A DNA stretch of 64,000 bases. Origin: Macrothele yani (lineage: Eukaryota > Arthropoda > Arachnida > Araneae > Macrothelidae). The stretch spans positions 64,131,594-64,195,593 of the forward strand of contig CM077024.1 in NCBI GenBank assembly GCA_039090855.1. The letters run 5' to 3'. This document shows positions 22,089-34,677 of the stretch, in pieces (position 1 is the stretch's first letter; each line of letters starts with the position of its first letter). Position numbers and translations under genes: made by a program. The notes below the pieces were generated by a model. That model did no database searches. It saw only the letters and a program-made list of their open reading frames with translations, and had not been told where the DNA came from.

Positions 22089-24507
22089 AACAAGAAAGAT
22101 GACACCGAATTTTCGTTTGTAATGAATACGCCTTTTGAATCCTTTCTGACGAGAATTAAATTTATCAAAGTTATTCAAAGTCAATGCCATCGGTTAGAAA
22201 AAAATCAACCGGATTTCTACAATCGATAAAACAACCAGAAATTAAAACAGATACTTACTTCAACCAGCGGCTAAAAAGTATGTTACGAAGGTTCACAAAT
22301 GGCGCACAAAAACTTTTCATGGCAGACGTAATGGAGATAAACAGATTTTCAAATCGAAAAGTGAGAAGAAATACAGAAGGAAACATGGTATAACTCTACG
22401 CTTTCTAGCGGAAGAATTTTGCATGATGGGGATGTTAAAAATAGGCGAAAAATATTCTTCATGAAAAAGAAGCTATGCTAAGATGCTAAGAAAAAATAGC
22501 TTTTCAAATACGTCTCCCGGAAGAGAAACAGCGAAAAAAAAAATGCAAAAGGTACTGACCTTTACGCACCCTACAGTGAAATCTGTGCAGTATTTAAAGG
22601 GCATAATGCTCCACATCTCTATTGTAGCGAACGGCATACAGTGAAAAAGAAATTTCGCAATAGGGTTTTTAAAAGCGGAGATGCCGCCCCGGTGGCGCAG
22701 TGGTCAAAGCGATGTCTTCTCATCATTCGTCCGAAAGGGATCCGGGTTTGAATCCCATGAAGCATGGATGTTGTGTTTGTCTTACGGCGCTGGCTCTCTC
22801 CCTTCCCTGGAACCAGTGACCCTAAATTAGGGACGGGCGACTGCTTATAGCCCATTGAGTTGTTCACGGTACTCGTTAAACCTCCAATCAAAAAAAAAAA
22901 AAGAAAAGAAAAGGAGGTACAGCTGCAAATAGAACTACACAAACACCACCTAGCGACAGAACTGTTAACTATAAACCTTCTCAAATACTAATCTGATATG
23001 TTCCACAAAGTAAATGGCATCGTGTTGCAAGAGTTTTTTTAATCGTCCATTTAGAAGCAGAAATATTAAGAAAATCAAATTGTTGGCGCTCCCTAGCGGC
23101 GAAACTAGGCATTATTTTGGGAAGAAAATAGTGTACACACAAAGAGTTTCATAATTGGTAGTATCTAACAAAAAATAATTTTTTAAATCCAGTTTTTAGT
23201 CCCGCGGATATTGCTTTAAACGGAAAGTGTACTTACTCCCTCCAGTGGCAAACTTAAGCGCAAAAAAAAATTTGAAATTATATGAGAAAAATCTCTCAGC
23301 GGAACCGCTCTCCAACAAAAAAAAAAAAAAAAGAAAAAAAGAATTTTTCAAATCGGACTCTTAAGCAGAGATATTGACAAAAATAAGATGTACATCGACA
23401 CCCCTTACGGAAAAATTTTGCATTATTTTAAGAAAAAAGTAATCTGAAAATATTTTCCCAGGACAGCGGTGTTGGTACACGAAAGAATTTTTTCAATCGA
23501 GTTTTCAGAAGCTTAGATTTTGCTGCAAATACACCAGAATCAGAAACAAGCGCTTACGTCCACTGGTGGCCAAACCACTTTTTTAATCAAAAATAAGAAA
23601 TTATGATCAAAATATTTCCCAAAAGGAACGGTATCCGATGCAGGAAGAATATTTCAAATCTGAGTCTTAAAAGCAGAGATACCGGGAAAATACAATTTAA
23701 CTTTACACCCCCTAGTGTCAAATTTATGCCTCACTTGAAATTTTTGAAAGTACATGAGAAACATTTAGTACAGGAACGCTCTACAACAAAGAAATAATTT
23801 TTCGAATCGTACTCTCAGAAGCAAAGATATTGACAAAAGTAAGATATAAGTCTACGCTCCTTGGCGGGAAAATTATGCGATATTTTAAGCAGGAGGTTTA
23901 CTCAAAGGTTTTTCGAGGCGAACGGTATCGGTCCACAAAGAATGTTTTCAATCGAATTTTCAGAAGTTCAGATTTTGCTGCAAATACATCAGAAGCAGAA
24001 ACAAACACTTACGCCCCTAGTGCCAAGCAATTCCATACCAAAGACCAGAAATTATGTGCAAAACATTTCACACGCGGAGTTGTTTCTGATGCAGGAAGAA
24101 TTTTTCAAATCGGACTTTTCGAAGCAGAGATATCGGGGGAAATGCAATTTACATTTATGCTCCTAGCGGAAAATTTATGCAATACTTGAAAAAGAAACTG
24201 TGCCTAAAATAGTCTTCGTTGTAAATCGCATCGAAAGGAAAATATAATTTTTTCAATCGGATATTTTAAAGCAAATATATGCAACAAAATGCATTTTTAA
24301 TTCGATATCATCTGCATTTACGACCTCTAGCGGCGAAATTGTGCATCGAAAAAACAAAACAAACCAGAATGCAAGAATCATCATCCTCACATTTCAAGCT
24401 TCCCAATGCGAAAAAGAATTTTTCAAATCGGACTAATAGTTGCAGAAATATGACGGATAAACCGATAACATAAGCACGATCTTTTATACAAAAGACGTAA
24501 TAAAAAA
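22089..24507 (+). repeat. Family X modular tandem repeat, copy 4
   Basis: It begins AACAAGAAAGATGACACCGA and ends ACAAAAGACGT. Units are more diverged than in copy 3, with cores near 22395, 22943, 23087, 23555, 23703, 23853, 24009 and 24319. A SINE-B copy interrupts it at 22683-22909. It lies in the same orientation directly after copy 3 with a 140-bp spacer. Its segment 24391-24440 gives the empty site for the Helitron. Confidence 0.88.
22683..22909 (+). mobile_element. SINE-B, inserted in family X copy 4
   Basis: The head is GCCCCGGTGGCGCAGTGGTC, with a B box GGTTTGAATCC near 22745. The body holds TTACGGCGCTGGCTCTCTCC and ends in a long A-rich tail. The direct repeat is imperfect (AAAAGCGGAGAT before, AAAAGGAGGTA after). 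The inverted family X copy near 61690 shows the uninterrupted site GCAGCTGTATCTCCGCTTC. Confidence 0.93.
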
Positions 24508-24830
24508 TGGCGTATGTTGCCACACTTGACAGTCTTTTTTATGTTTTACAATCTGTGTAGTAGTGAATAAAGAATTTAGTTGCAAGAATCTAAAAACGTA
24601 AAGATATCATTATCGTTGTTTACGTTTAATATGAAATTGCCATTTGTCCAGATTATAAATATGTTCTCACAGTAAATGAACACCGAGATTTGGTTAGATG
24701 AAATTTGGTATATTTATTTATTTATTATATTTTGACGTTCAGTGTTCAAAGCTAAATTTATACTTATGTATCGCATTTAAAACCATTTTATTTTTTACAA
24801 CTGTGCTCTTTTTTTGTTTGTTTGTTTTGT
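24508..24830. other. Unassigned AT-rich sequence
   Basis: No feature recognised. Confidence 0.4.
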
Positions 24831-24903
24831 TTTGGGGTTTAACGACCATCGTGAGCAACTTGAAACAGCCGCCCGCTCCTAATTTAGGGCCACTGGTTCC
24901 ACG
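24831..24903 (-). mobile_element. SINE-B 3' fragment, minus strand
   Basis: GTTTAACGACCATCGTGAGC and CTAATTTAGGGCCACTGGTT are the reverse complement of the SINE-B body. The head is absent. Confidence 0.75.
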
Positions 24904-26436
24904 GAGGAAAGGTAATTTTTCTCTTCTTCTGAGGGAGAAACTGACGATCCATTACACAAACTAAAGAAGTTACTTTCTCGTGGAAAAGGAAAATGGAGAC
25001 AATAACTCTCCTTTTCCACCCATCTTCTTGGATTAGGGGAGGGGAAGGAGGGGCGGCTATTCTAAATTGTTAGGTTTTTCGGTTTGGAATAGAGGAGGAC
25101 CCTTTTTATTTTGCGTTACGAGGTATAAATTGCCAGATTTCCAATACTTTTGTTTGTATTTTGTTAGGATTTCTTCCTTTTTTTATTCGAGACTTTCTGA
25201 ACTCACCTTTTAGTTTTCCTCCTCCGTTTGAGCCTTGTGTTGGCGACTTCCTTGAGTTCCCTATTTTAAAATTTTCTTTTTTAGTTTGCATTTGTGGGGA
25301 TTTTTAGGTTTTCTTTTTCTGTGGTGTGTGAGTGCAGAGGGAGCTTAGTTTTTTTTCTAATTTAATTTAAAGTCCATTTTACAGGACCAGGTTCAAGCGA
25401 GGGCCAGTGCTGTATGACAACAACCCACTCGGATGAACGAAAAAGCCAGCTGTTAAACTTTTGCACCACCAGACCTTTGCAGTTGTGGGTTGTCACAACA
25501 TAGAGGAACATAGAAGAGCAAAGGTTGGAGGCTGGCCTTGTTAATTAGTTCAAAGTTTTATAGATATTGTTCTGTCCGTGTTGATGTTCTGTCACATAAA
25601 AACGAATTCCCGTTCCATCTCATAAAAGCAGATCCTTCTCTGGAACTAGGGAACACTGGGCATTGAAAGAAATATCAAATGGCAAAATAAATGTCATGAA
25701 ATGCATACGTGCGTGTCATCGCGCGCACCTGCAAGTCATACTGAATTCACAAATAAAAGTTCTGCAAAATCATTTGTATCATTCCCGAAGCTTCATGCGC
25801 AGCGAAACAAAGAAAACAAGCAAATAAAGATATTGTGGCACTGTTCCAATGCAATAGTATTTCGTTTGAAAAAGAACAAAATGTGATGCATTAAGTTTCG
25901 TGGAAATGTCACCAGATGTTCCGAAGGCACAATAAAATTAATTTTGGTTCCGGAGCGGTGTCTCTTCCCGTTTTCGGTTCTTATTCAAGTTTTATTTTTT
26001 GTTTTCGGTTTCGGAGTTTAACGACCCGCTTGAGCACAAAGTTATTATAACAAATATCCCTACCCTAAAAGAAGCTGCCTTTAGGAAAAACACAGCCTAT
26101 AATCAGGGTTCAATTCAGACGGCAGGCCAAAAGCGCGGATCACTAGGCCACCGGAAAGGGAATTATTGTGCAACAGACGAAAGTTTAAGTGTTGCATGAA
26201 CTGTTCATAAAAATCAGTCTAAATCGAAAATTTCCGCAAATTTATCTTTTGTTTCCGGTTCAGAATATATTCTCTGATTGTGTTTCCGCAATTTGATCAC
26301 AGTCTCAATCCAAAGATGTTAATTGAAGATATCGCGAAAGTTACTCGTGAAGTTTCATGAAAATCGTTCCATGTGTTTATAAATTTCTATGTACTTCATT
26401 TTATTTTCCGGTTAGGGTGGTTATCCCGTTTTGCCA
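24904..26436. other. Unassigned sequence
   Basis: About 1.5 kb without a supported gene. A weak SINE-B-like phrase (GGAGTTTAACGACCCGCTTG) occurs near 26008. Short open frames at 25701 and 25999 have no recognisable family. Confidence 0.4.
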
Positions 26437-26560
26437 TAGGGCCGGTTCAACCACTATGCGAACTAGGATGTTGCCTAGGGCTCCAAAATTGGGAGGGAGA
26501 GATGATGTAGGGTTGATAAAACCAAAGGAGCCAATAAATGAAAAAATAAAACTATAAAAA
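26437..26560 (+). mobile_element. Possible hAT-type MITE end
   Basis: AGGGCCGGTTCAACC followed by GTTGCCTAGGGCTCCAAAA resembles the terminal sequence of many hAT non-autonomous elements (CAGGGCCGG...). No matching second end or 8-bp TSD was found. Confidence 0.3.
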
Positions 26561-26828
26561 ACAAAGAAAATTTTATTTTCTGGTATCCTTCCAATATTCG
26601 ACATAACTTGCAAATTCTTATTCACAGAAAAACGAAGATATCTGCTTACAGACTGGGTAAGTCACCTTGCTGTGAGAAGCAGAAGTATCGCATCCAGTCA
26701 CGTGGGACCATGAAACTGGCAATACTTATAAATAGAGCAGGTCTCTAAGCAGTGGAAACTAGTCATGGAAGCAGGTCTCTAAGCATTGGATTCTAGTCAA
26801 CGAAAAGTAATCATGAGTAAAGGCAGCG
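26561..26828. other. Leader of a decayed Tc1, with a small duplication
   Basis: GCAGGTCTCTAAGCANTGGA occurs twice at about 26739-26807 in a roughly 34-bp tandem duplication. It is probably upstream sequence of the Tc1 relic. Confidence 0.4.
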
Positions 26829-28017
<1,189 letters not shown>

Positions 28018-28470
28018 GCAATGCGTTACTATGTAGGCGTATATAATAATTTGTCAATTCAGTGTAAAAATATTTTGATTTGGATGTTCAGTACGCATTC
28101 AATATTCTTCTGTAGAAACTGCTTACTGTTTCGATTATTATACGAAGTACTTGCTGTAAGAGAATTTGAGACTCAAATCCCTCAAACTTAAGTATTGAAA
28201 GTATTTGAAACTTAACGCGCTGTTCGAAGATGCAATCTTTTCCCGACAAATTCTTGTGACCGCGATGAGCGTTTTTGCAACTATCGGGTTGTACGACGTA
28301 GTATTTACCGATGAGATTCATCAAATTATTAAAACCAATGGCTTAGTGATGAAAAACTGCGGGATCCGTTTCTCAACGAAGCTAATCTTCGTTGAGAAAC
28401 AGATCTCGCATAATTTACATTTTATAACATATAATTATATACAGTATATATATATATATATATATATAAC
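28018..28470. other. Unassigned sequence with a perfect 14-bp hairpin and a TA microsatellite
   Basis: GTTTCTCAACGAAG (28368-28381) pairs perfectly with 28387-28400 over a 5-nt loop. A (TA)n run occupies about 28443-28468. Nothing else recognised. Confidence 0.6.
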
Positions 28471-28620
28471 AGGAAAAGACCCAGAAGAAGACCACATGGG
28501 AGATGGGTGGATGAAATTCGTAAATATGCGGGAGTGACATGGAGGAGACTGGCACAAGACAGATCGTTGTGGAGGAAACTTGGGGAGACCTTCGTCCAGC
28601 AGTGGATTGATAATGGTTGA
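28471..28620 (+). pseudogene. LINE reverse transcriptase C-terminus, 5'-truncated
   Basis: The 49-codon frame ends GRWVDEIRKYAGVTWRRLAQ ... WRKLGETFVQQWIDNG and a TGA at 28618-28620. This is the typical last segment of non-LTR retrotransposon ORF2 proteins of the RTE/jockey type. It is followed by a (GAT)n tail (28624-28636), also typical. The 5' end is lost at the (TA)n run, as in most LINE copies. Confidence 0.88.
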
Positions 28621-28636
28621 CAATGATGATGATGAT

Positions 28637-30271
28637 ATATATATATCTATATATCTGCTTTAATTTTCTACACAGTTAATAATATGATTCTGACCAATCA
28701 AAGCCGTAAGGAAGTTGGCTAGAGGATGCCTATTAACTACCTAAAGGAACCTTAGTGCTATGGATATGACGGTCCTATTAAAACAAAAAAATTAAATAAT
28801 ATAAACAAAATCACAAAAAAAGCTTAAAAATCTGTTTATAAAAGAAAATAAAAACAAATAAAAAAGAAAACTAGTTATTCATCACTAGGATAGCTATACT
28901 AAAAATAGTAAAACCAACATTAAAATTAATAAGATTCTGATTAATCTATAGAAGCTCACTAAGGTGATTTAATACATGCAAAGATTATTAAATAAACTGC
29001 TCGTGTATTTTATAATATTTCTCATGTATTCTGGAGAGTTAATTCTGCTCATTCTGATCATACAGATCCACAGTCTTAAGTTTATATTTTTTTCTCTGGT
29101 TAAAATCTCCGCGCGTTGGTTTCTTGCTGTATGAGGAGGCCATCAGCCCCACCCTCACTGCCCCCCAGCGTCTAGGGAGTGGCGGAAGAGGTCAGCCATG
29201 TTCTCCTCTTGTGAGGAGAAAAGTTTTTGTAACACAAGAGGTAAGCTCTCTTCCTTGTTTTTGGGCTCTAGGTTTTATAAGTTCAATGTTAGTACTTCAT
29301 GTACCTTTTCTCTGTATTTTTTTAGCTTTTCAGCTTTTAAGCATTGGTTTGTCTGTTAACATTTATGCGGGTTTTAACTCTTACTTTTCTTTGTAACTTT
29401 GAGCGTCTTTTGTGGTACCTAGGAACAGAAGATGGCTAAGCTTGTTCCTTTTCTATGCGCTGTCTATGCGCTGTTTTTTCAAAGTAGTTAAGTTCTTAAT
29501 AACTAATTAATTATGCACTTAAAGCACTGCTGAAATACTTTGTACATATTGCAACTAACTGTTTAAGGTATATAACTTTCACAAAGTTTTCTTTAGTTAA
29601 TTATTATCTTTAACTTATTCTCGTTTTCGTGCTGTCATAAGTTGTAGAGTAGGGGTTTTAGACTCAAGTTTTCTTTCAAAAATCTGTTCGTTATAAATTA
29701 ACATTTCCTTTTTTAATTGCAATGTAAAATTTGTTTTTCAGGTTTAAATTCTCTCTCAAACGAACTTGGAATTTCGTTATAGCTGAAAATCATTTCTATT
29801 TATTATGTCACTCTCACAGCTTGAGTTCTCTTTAATCTTCTTCTCTCTGTTTAATAGTAACAGATGAAGAGCATGGGTCGGGCCATGAAGGTTAATGGAT
29901 GCAAGCGAAATTGTTAACTAGTGCTAGGTCATGCTACTCTACGGAGGACATGACTTATATATATATATTTTAAACTATTTTAGGTGGGAATGTTACTTGC
30001 ATCTATGGCCTTGCAGAAACCCATTTCCAACTAGGTCTTTGTGGAAGTGAGAAAATGCAGAGTTTTTGCTGGTCCTTGATAAAGCCAAGGCTCAGTATTC
30101 TCGACACCTTCTACATTCAGTTGTTTTATTTTATTTTTTTTTTTTTTCTTTTCTCCTTTTACTCACACAGGTAGATACATAACCTTTTCTATGTTGTACT
30201 AGGTGTGAGTCAAAATTTTATTTGTATATTTTTTTTTTTTTTTTTTGCTTGGGTATCTTTATAGAATATAT

Positions 30272-30303
<32 letters not shown>
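28637..30303. other. Unassigned AT-rich sequence
   Basis: About 1.7 kb without a supported gene; microsatellite-like TA tracts occur near 28637 and 29957. A 90-codon frame at 29124 has no recognisable family and high hydrophobicity; I do not call it. Confidence 0.4.
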
Positions 30304-30307
<4 letters not shown>

Positions 30308-30395
30308 TTTTATATATATGAATATGAATGTTTACGTCAAACAAACCGTTACTTCGTTTGATTGACGTAAACATTCATATATATATTAAAAGCAC
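30304..30395. repeat. Long hairpin within AT microsatellite
   Basis: ATGAATGTTTACGTCAA (30324-30340) pairs with TTGACGTAAACATTCAT (30362-30378). The stem reaches about 22 bp with one mismatch and continues weakly through TATATA on both sides. It may be a small foldback element; the adjacent (TA)n run obscures the ends. Confidence 0.75.
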
Positions 30396-31440
30396 ATGTT
30401 ATATAATTCACATTATCATCTATGTATAATGTTACGTAAAAACCAAGAAACGAACGGAGTAATGGTTTAGCGAGAGAGATCGCTTGCTGAAGAAGAATTT
30501 TACTTCTTAACAGCTTAGCTGACTTCTAGTTTCGGAAATAGATAGTTGATCCTTACTCCTGCACAACCTAGAAATAACAGGCGTTGGAGTGGCGTCTTAG
30601 TTCACGAACGCCTGAGAGCGCCAGTCAGCTGGGAAAGACTTAACACATTAATTAAGGGCACTTATGGTGATGACATTCTCTCCTCTAACTGGGGCTTAAG
30701 AAGAGACAATTAATCCCATGCAGATTGTGATTTTCCTCAGTAATATGAGTTAGTGTTACGCAATGACAATAGAAAGCATATGTTTAGGATTACAGCGAAG
30801 TTGAAAACATATCATTTACAGGCATATGCAGGCCCCTGTCTGTGAGCCCGTACTCTACGGCACTGATCAAAACTTGTCAATGTTCTGCTACCTTACTGTG
30901 CATTTTATTACATTTTATTACACATACTTTTCCTTTCGAACCGCGTGGCTCTAGAAGCGAATCTGAGCTGAGCGTCACATTCCCGAGACGTATAGTAAGA
31001 GGGACCTCAGATGCAGCATAATGCTGTAAAAATAAAAACAAAAATCCCCGACTAAACTTAATTGGACAGAAAGTGTTGAGAACACAAAACTGACCATTCC
31101 GGCATTCTCGAGAGCGATCAAAAAGGTTTCACATTAAATTTTATGAAGGTTGAACAGGTGCGTTACCATAAACATATCTAAATGATACTCAAACTTATGA
31201 CACATATTGTACACAGGTAAATGGAAATTTGGTCCAGGAAAAGCTGAAAAATGTATAAAAGGTCTGGTGAGAGTTACGGTCGGATACGAACAAAATAAGA
31301 AAGAAGCAAATTCGTCAAACAGAAGAGAAAGCATCTTGCGTAATATAAATGTATACTGGCCTACCATTAATATCCCGACATCCCTCTATTGATAGTAAAT
31401 CAGGTTCAACGCAAGCACCACGTCACATACCCAACTGTAA
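30396..31440. other. Unassigned sequence
   Basis: No gene or repeat recognised. Confidence 0.4.
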
Positions 31441-32340
31441 ATATGCTCATATGAAACAATAGTACAACTGTAAAGGCAAGATGCCTCTATCGACAGAGGA
31501 AATTGATTTCCAGCACGGATTGATAATAGGGTTCCACAGAAGCAATCGCTTCGTACGTGACGTTTTTGTTCCACTGGAGTCACCTGATGGTGACGTAATA
31601 CGCATATGGCAGCGGACTGGAGCTGAATCTCCCAAGAAACCGCACTCGGTAAATCTTCGAAGCTGACAGAATGGGACAGAAGAGTTTTGAGAAGGACAGT
31701 GATCTCAGAACGCAAATCAACATTGGCTGAAACCCTATGCGAGACTAGTAAGACTAATTGTTAACACCAGAGTACAGTTGCTCAGGATGATGCACGAAAT
31801 GAGTTACCACATCGAGCAGCCACACACAAGACGCTAATCACTTCGACTAATGCCACACACCGATTTGCACGGTGTAGGGAACGTCAATCTTGGACTGTAG
31901 ACCAATGGAAAACTGTGCGTTGGATTGACGAATCACGATACACGGCTTACCAGTTCGATGGTCATTCCTGAGTGTGACGAATGCTGGGAGTAAGCTGTGG
32001 GTTAAGGCCCTGCAGGTTTCATTTCTCCACTGATATCAAAGATTGTGTCGTTCCGACAATAAAGTTTGTTGGAAGCAGCGCGGTAGCATGCAGTTGTTTT
32101 TCGTGGTTTTCATTACTATTTTTTGGACAAAACCATGAATGCTGAGCTCTACCTCGACGTTCTGGATAATTATGCGCCAATAACGTTGTGGGAACATTTT
32201 GGGGAAGGTCTTAGCAGGACATTGCTCTGTCATACTGCTTGCATTGTTACAAATTGCTTCGAGGATGATCTGCCGCTCAGTCCTGAGTTAATTGGCCTGG
32301 CCAGTTTGCATACCTTCAAGACTGGCAAAAATTTTACGCT
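31441..32340 (+). pseudogene. Decayed Tc1-like transposase
   Basis: Near 31481 EIDFQHGLIIGFHRSN and RFVRDV match a Tc1 N-terminal helix-turn-helix. Near 31885-31945 SWTVDQWKTVRWIDESRY matches the first catalytic block (Ser mutated to Ile). Near 32135 MNAELYLDVLDNYAPITLWE and HFGEG match the region before the second Asp. The last catalytic block and C-terminus are not recognisable. Several stops and frame shifts. Confidence 0.75.
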
Positions 32341-32451
32341 TTCTATAAAGAATAAAAAAGAAAAAAAAAAGAAAATATGAAAAAGAAAAAACTTATTTTC
32401 TTTGTTTTTTTTTATACTCATAGCTCCTCTCTCCCAGTCGCGATGGGAATA

Positions 32452-33705
32452 TTAGGTGTGCAACTAACCTCAAACGATCATAGAACGTCGGCAAATGCAA
32501 ATATCTGGGTGCGATAATGGCTGATTGCAGCGCCATCCAACAGCTTTCCAGGCAACTGTAACCGTTCACAGCTGTAGTGACACAAGGGACGAAAGTTGAC
32601 GGTGAAAGCAATGTTGTTCAAGAAGTAACATTTGAGGAACTGCCTCCTGTTTGCGTTTCAGTTGAAAAAAAGTGCCGCGGAAGCCCAGCAAATGATCTGT
32701 GATGCTTCGGGTGAGGCTGCCATGTCCTACAGTACGTGTAAGAAGTGGTTCCAGCGGCTTAAGCAGGGAAATTTCCATCTCCGTCATGCAGAACGTCAGG
32801 GACAGCCACAGAAAGTTGACGATGAGGAACTGGAACAACTGTTGGACGCGGATCCCTGTCGCACACAGTCAGAGCTCGCCCAGGCACTCAGAGTAACACG
32901 GCAAGCCATTGCAAAGCGCCTGCACAAGCTTGAACGGATTCACAAGGAGGGCCGTTGGGTGTCCCACCAACTCACAGCTGCGAACAAGTCTAGGCACTAC
33001 GATGTTGCTGTGTCCTTGCTCTCCAGATTCAAGAAGAAGGATTTCCTCCACAAGATTTTGACTTGTGATGAGAAGTGGATCCTCTACGATAATCCTAAGC
33101 AGCGCAAATCGTGGGTTTATCCAAGTCAGCCTACCGCCAAAAAGAATATTCATGCCAGGAAGTTGTTGCTGTGCATATGGTGGGATCAGCGCGGTGTCAT
33201 ACACTATGAGTTGCTCAAACCTGGTGGAACGGTCAATGCCGAGCGTTATTTTTAGCAACTCATTCGTGTGAGTGATGCAATGGAGGCGAAAAGGCCATAC
33301 ACCGGCAAGGACAGAAGGTCGGTCTTGTTGCTTCAGGATAACGCGCCTCCTCACACTGCGAAAACGATTTAAACACGATCAGCGACCTGGGATGGGAGAT
33401 TTTGTACCACCTGGCGTATTCTCCAGACTTCGCCCTGTCGGATTATCACCTCTTTCGCTCCCTGCAACATCACCTCAGTGATACGAACTTCACTTCTGTC
33501 AAGGAGGTCCACGCAAGTATTGATGACTTTATCAACTCGAAACAGCCCTCTTTTTTCCGCAGTGGCATTCGGCAGCTCCCTGACTGAGGGCTCAAATGTA
33601 TCCAACACGACGGGGATTATTTCCCTGATTAGGTACGTATTCGACTTACAATAATTTGCTGTCAACGTGTCGTGCCTGTGGCCGAGAATTAAGTAGCACA
33701 CCTAA
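32452..33705 (+). mobile_element. mariner element, complete ends, decayed
   Basis: The left end TTAGGTGTGCAACTAA and the right end (reverse TTAGGTGTGCTACTTAA) form terminal inverted repeats. TA dinucleotides flank both ends (32450-32451 and 33706-33707). Total length 1254 bp, normal for mariner. Confidence 0.9.
32632..33587 (+). pseudogene. mariner (DD34D) transposase, broken
   Basis: Readable parts: [20 protein letters not shown] (N-terminal helix-turn-helix), [11 protein letters not shown] (first Asp), LLLQDNAPPHTAK (second Asp) and YHLAYSPDFALSDYHLF (third Asp). A TAG at 33253-33255, a TAA near 33370 and a frame shift near 33375 break the frame. The first 207 codons are open from 32632, where the codon is TTG, so the original ATG is lost or lies upstream in another frame. 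Cut-and-paste transposase, now inactive. Confidence 0.92.
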
Positions 33706-34576
33706 TAAATAATGAAAAGTAAAGGAAAAGGCAAGAAAGGAACACACTCTCCGTATCTGTAAAACTCTTTTTCTGTCTTGTACTAAACGTACCCTTTCAC
33801 ATACAGCCGTTATCAGGAAGTGGGGACATTTTTTTCTTTCATGAATGGGCTGATTTTGTCGGTTTGGTAGGATGATCATGTCTTACCAGTAATCGACTTG
33901 TCACTTTTTTCAAGGGTTTGCTAAGAAAAAATAAATAAACGGTACAGCTTTTGTAGCTCTTTTGTTTGATTTTTTGTATTTGGTAGTGTGTTAGATTTGT
34001 CTAGGTATTTGTTCGGATAATAGTTAGGTATGTATGTATATGTACAAAATACTTTTCATTTCCTTTTTCTTTTTTGTTGTTATTAAGGCGAATAGGTGAT
34101 TACCTCAGTTAATACTTCAAGATCCCTGGTGAGAGAAGATACGTAAAAATCCCTACCTGTATTTTACTTTTCCATTTAGCTTGTAAAATTCTGATTGTAA
34201 GACGGGCGCCACTTTGGCTCACCTGCTGGAAGCTTACAGCAGGCTCGGTACACTTGCTTTAATCTCTTTTGGCAAAGGAAATAAATTTAATTTTATTCAG
34301 TCTTTCCATAAGGAAGCTACCGCCTCATATTTACTACAGAGGGTGAGTCGAAAGTTTTGCAATATTTGGATCGCTTTATGTCTTCATAGGTACTTTTACG
34401 ACGAAAGCTGACTAGCATTCAAAGTATATGTATCATTAGAGTATGAAACCCTATCGGCATAAATACTCATACTTTCATCTAATAGTAATGATGGAAAATC
34501 AGAGTGCGTAGACAGAACACTCACTTGGTTCCAATCAGGGTAAAACGTCCCATCGAAGGTCAGGCGTGCTATATAA
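33706..34576. other. Unassigned sequence
   Basis: No gene supported. A 74-codon minus-strand frame at 34396-34620 has a balanced, protein-like composition but no recognised family. Confidence 0.4.
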
Positions 34577-34623
34577 GCAGTGAAAAATGGCGCTGTGCTG
34601 TCCACAGCGTCATTTTTCACTGC
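34577..34623. repeat. 21-bp hairpin, one mismatch
   Basis: GCAGTGAAAAATGGCGCTGTG (34577-34597) pairs with 34603-34623 across 5 nt. Confidence 0.85.
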
Positions 34624-34677
34624 ATATATTTATGTTCAGATAGACGAAAATGTAACGCTCGTTTTGTGGATCCTATA

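Noticed and set aside
29124..29396. 90-codon hydrophobic open frame
   Set aside because: AT-rich composition alone explains the hydrophobic residues, and there is no supporting homology or context.
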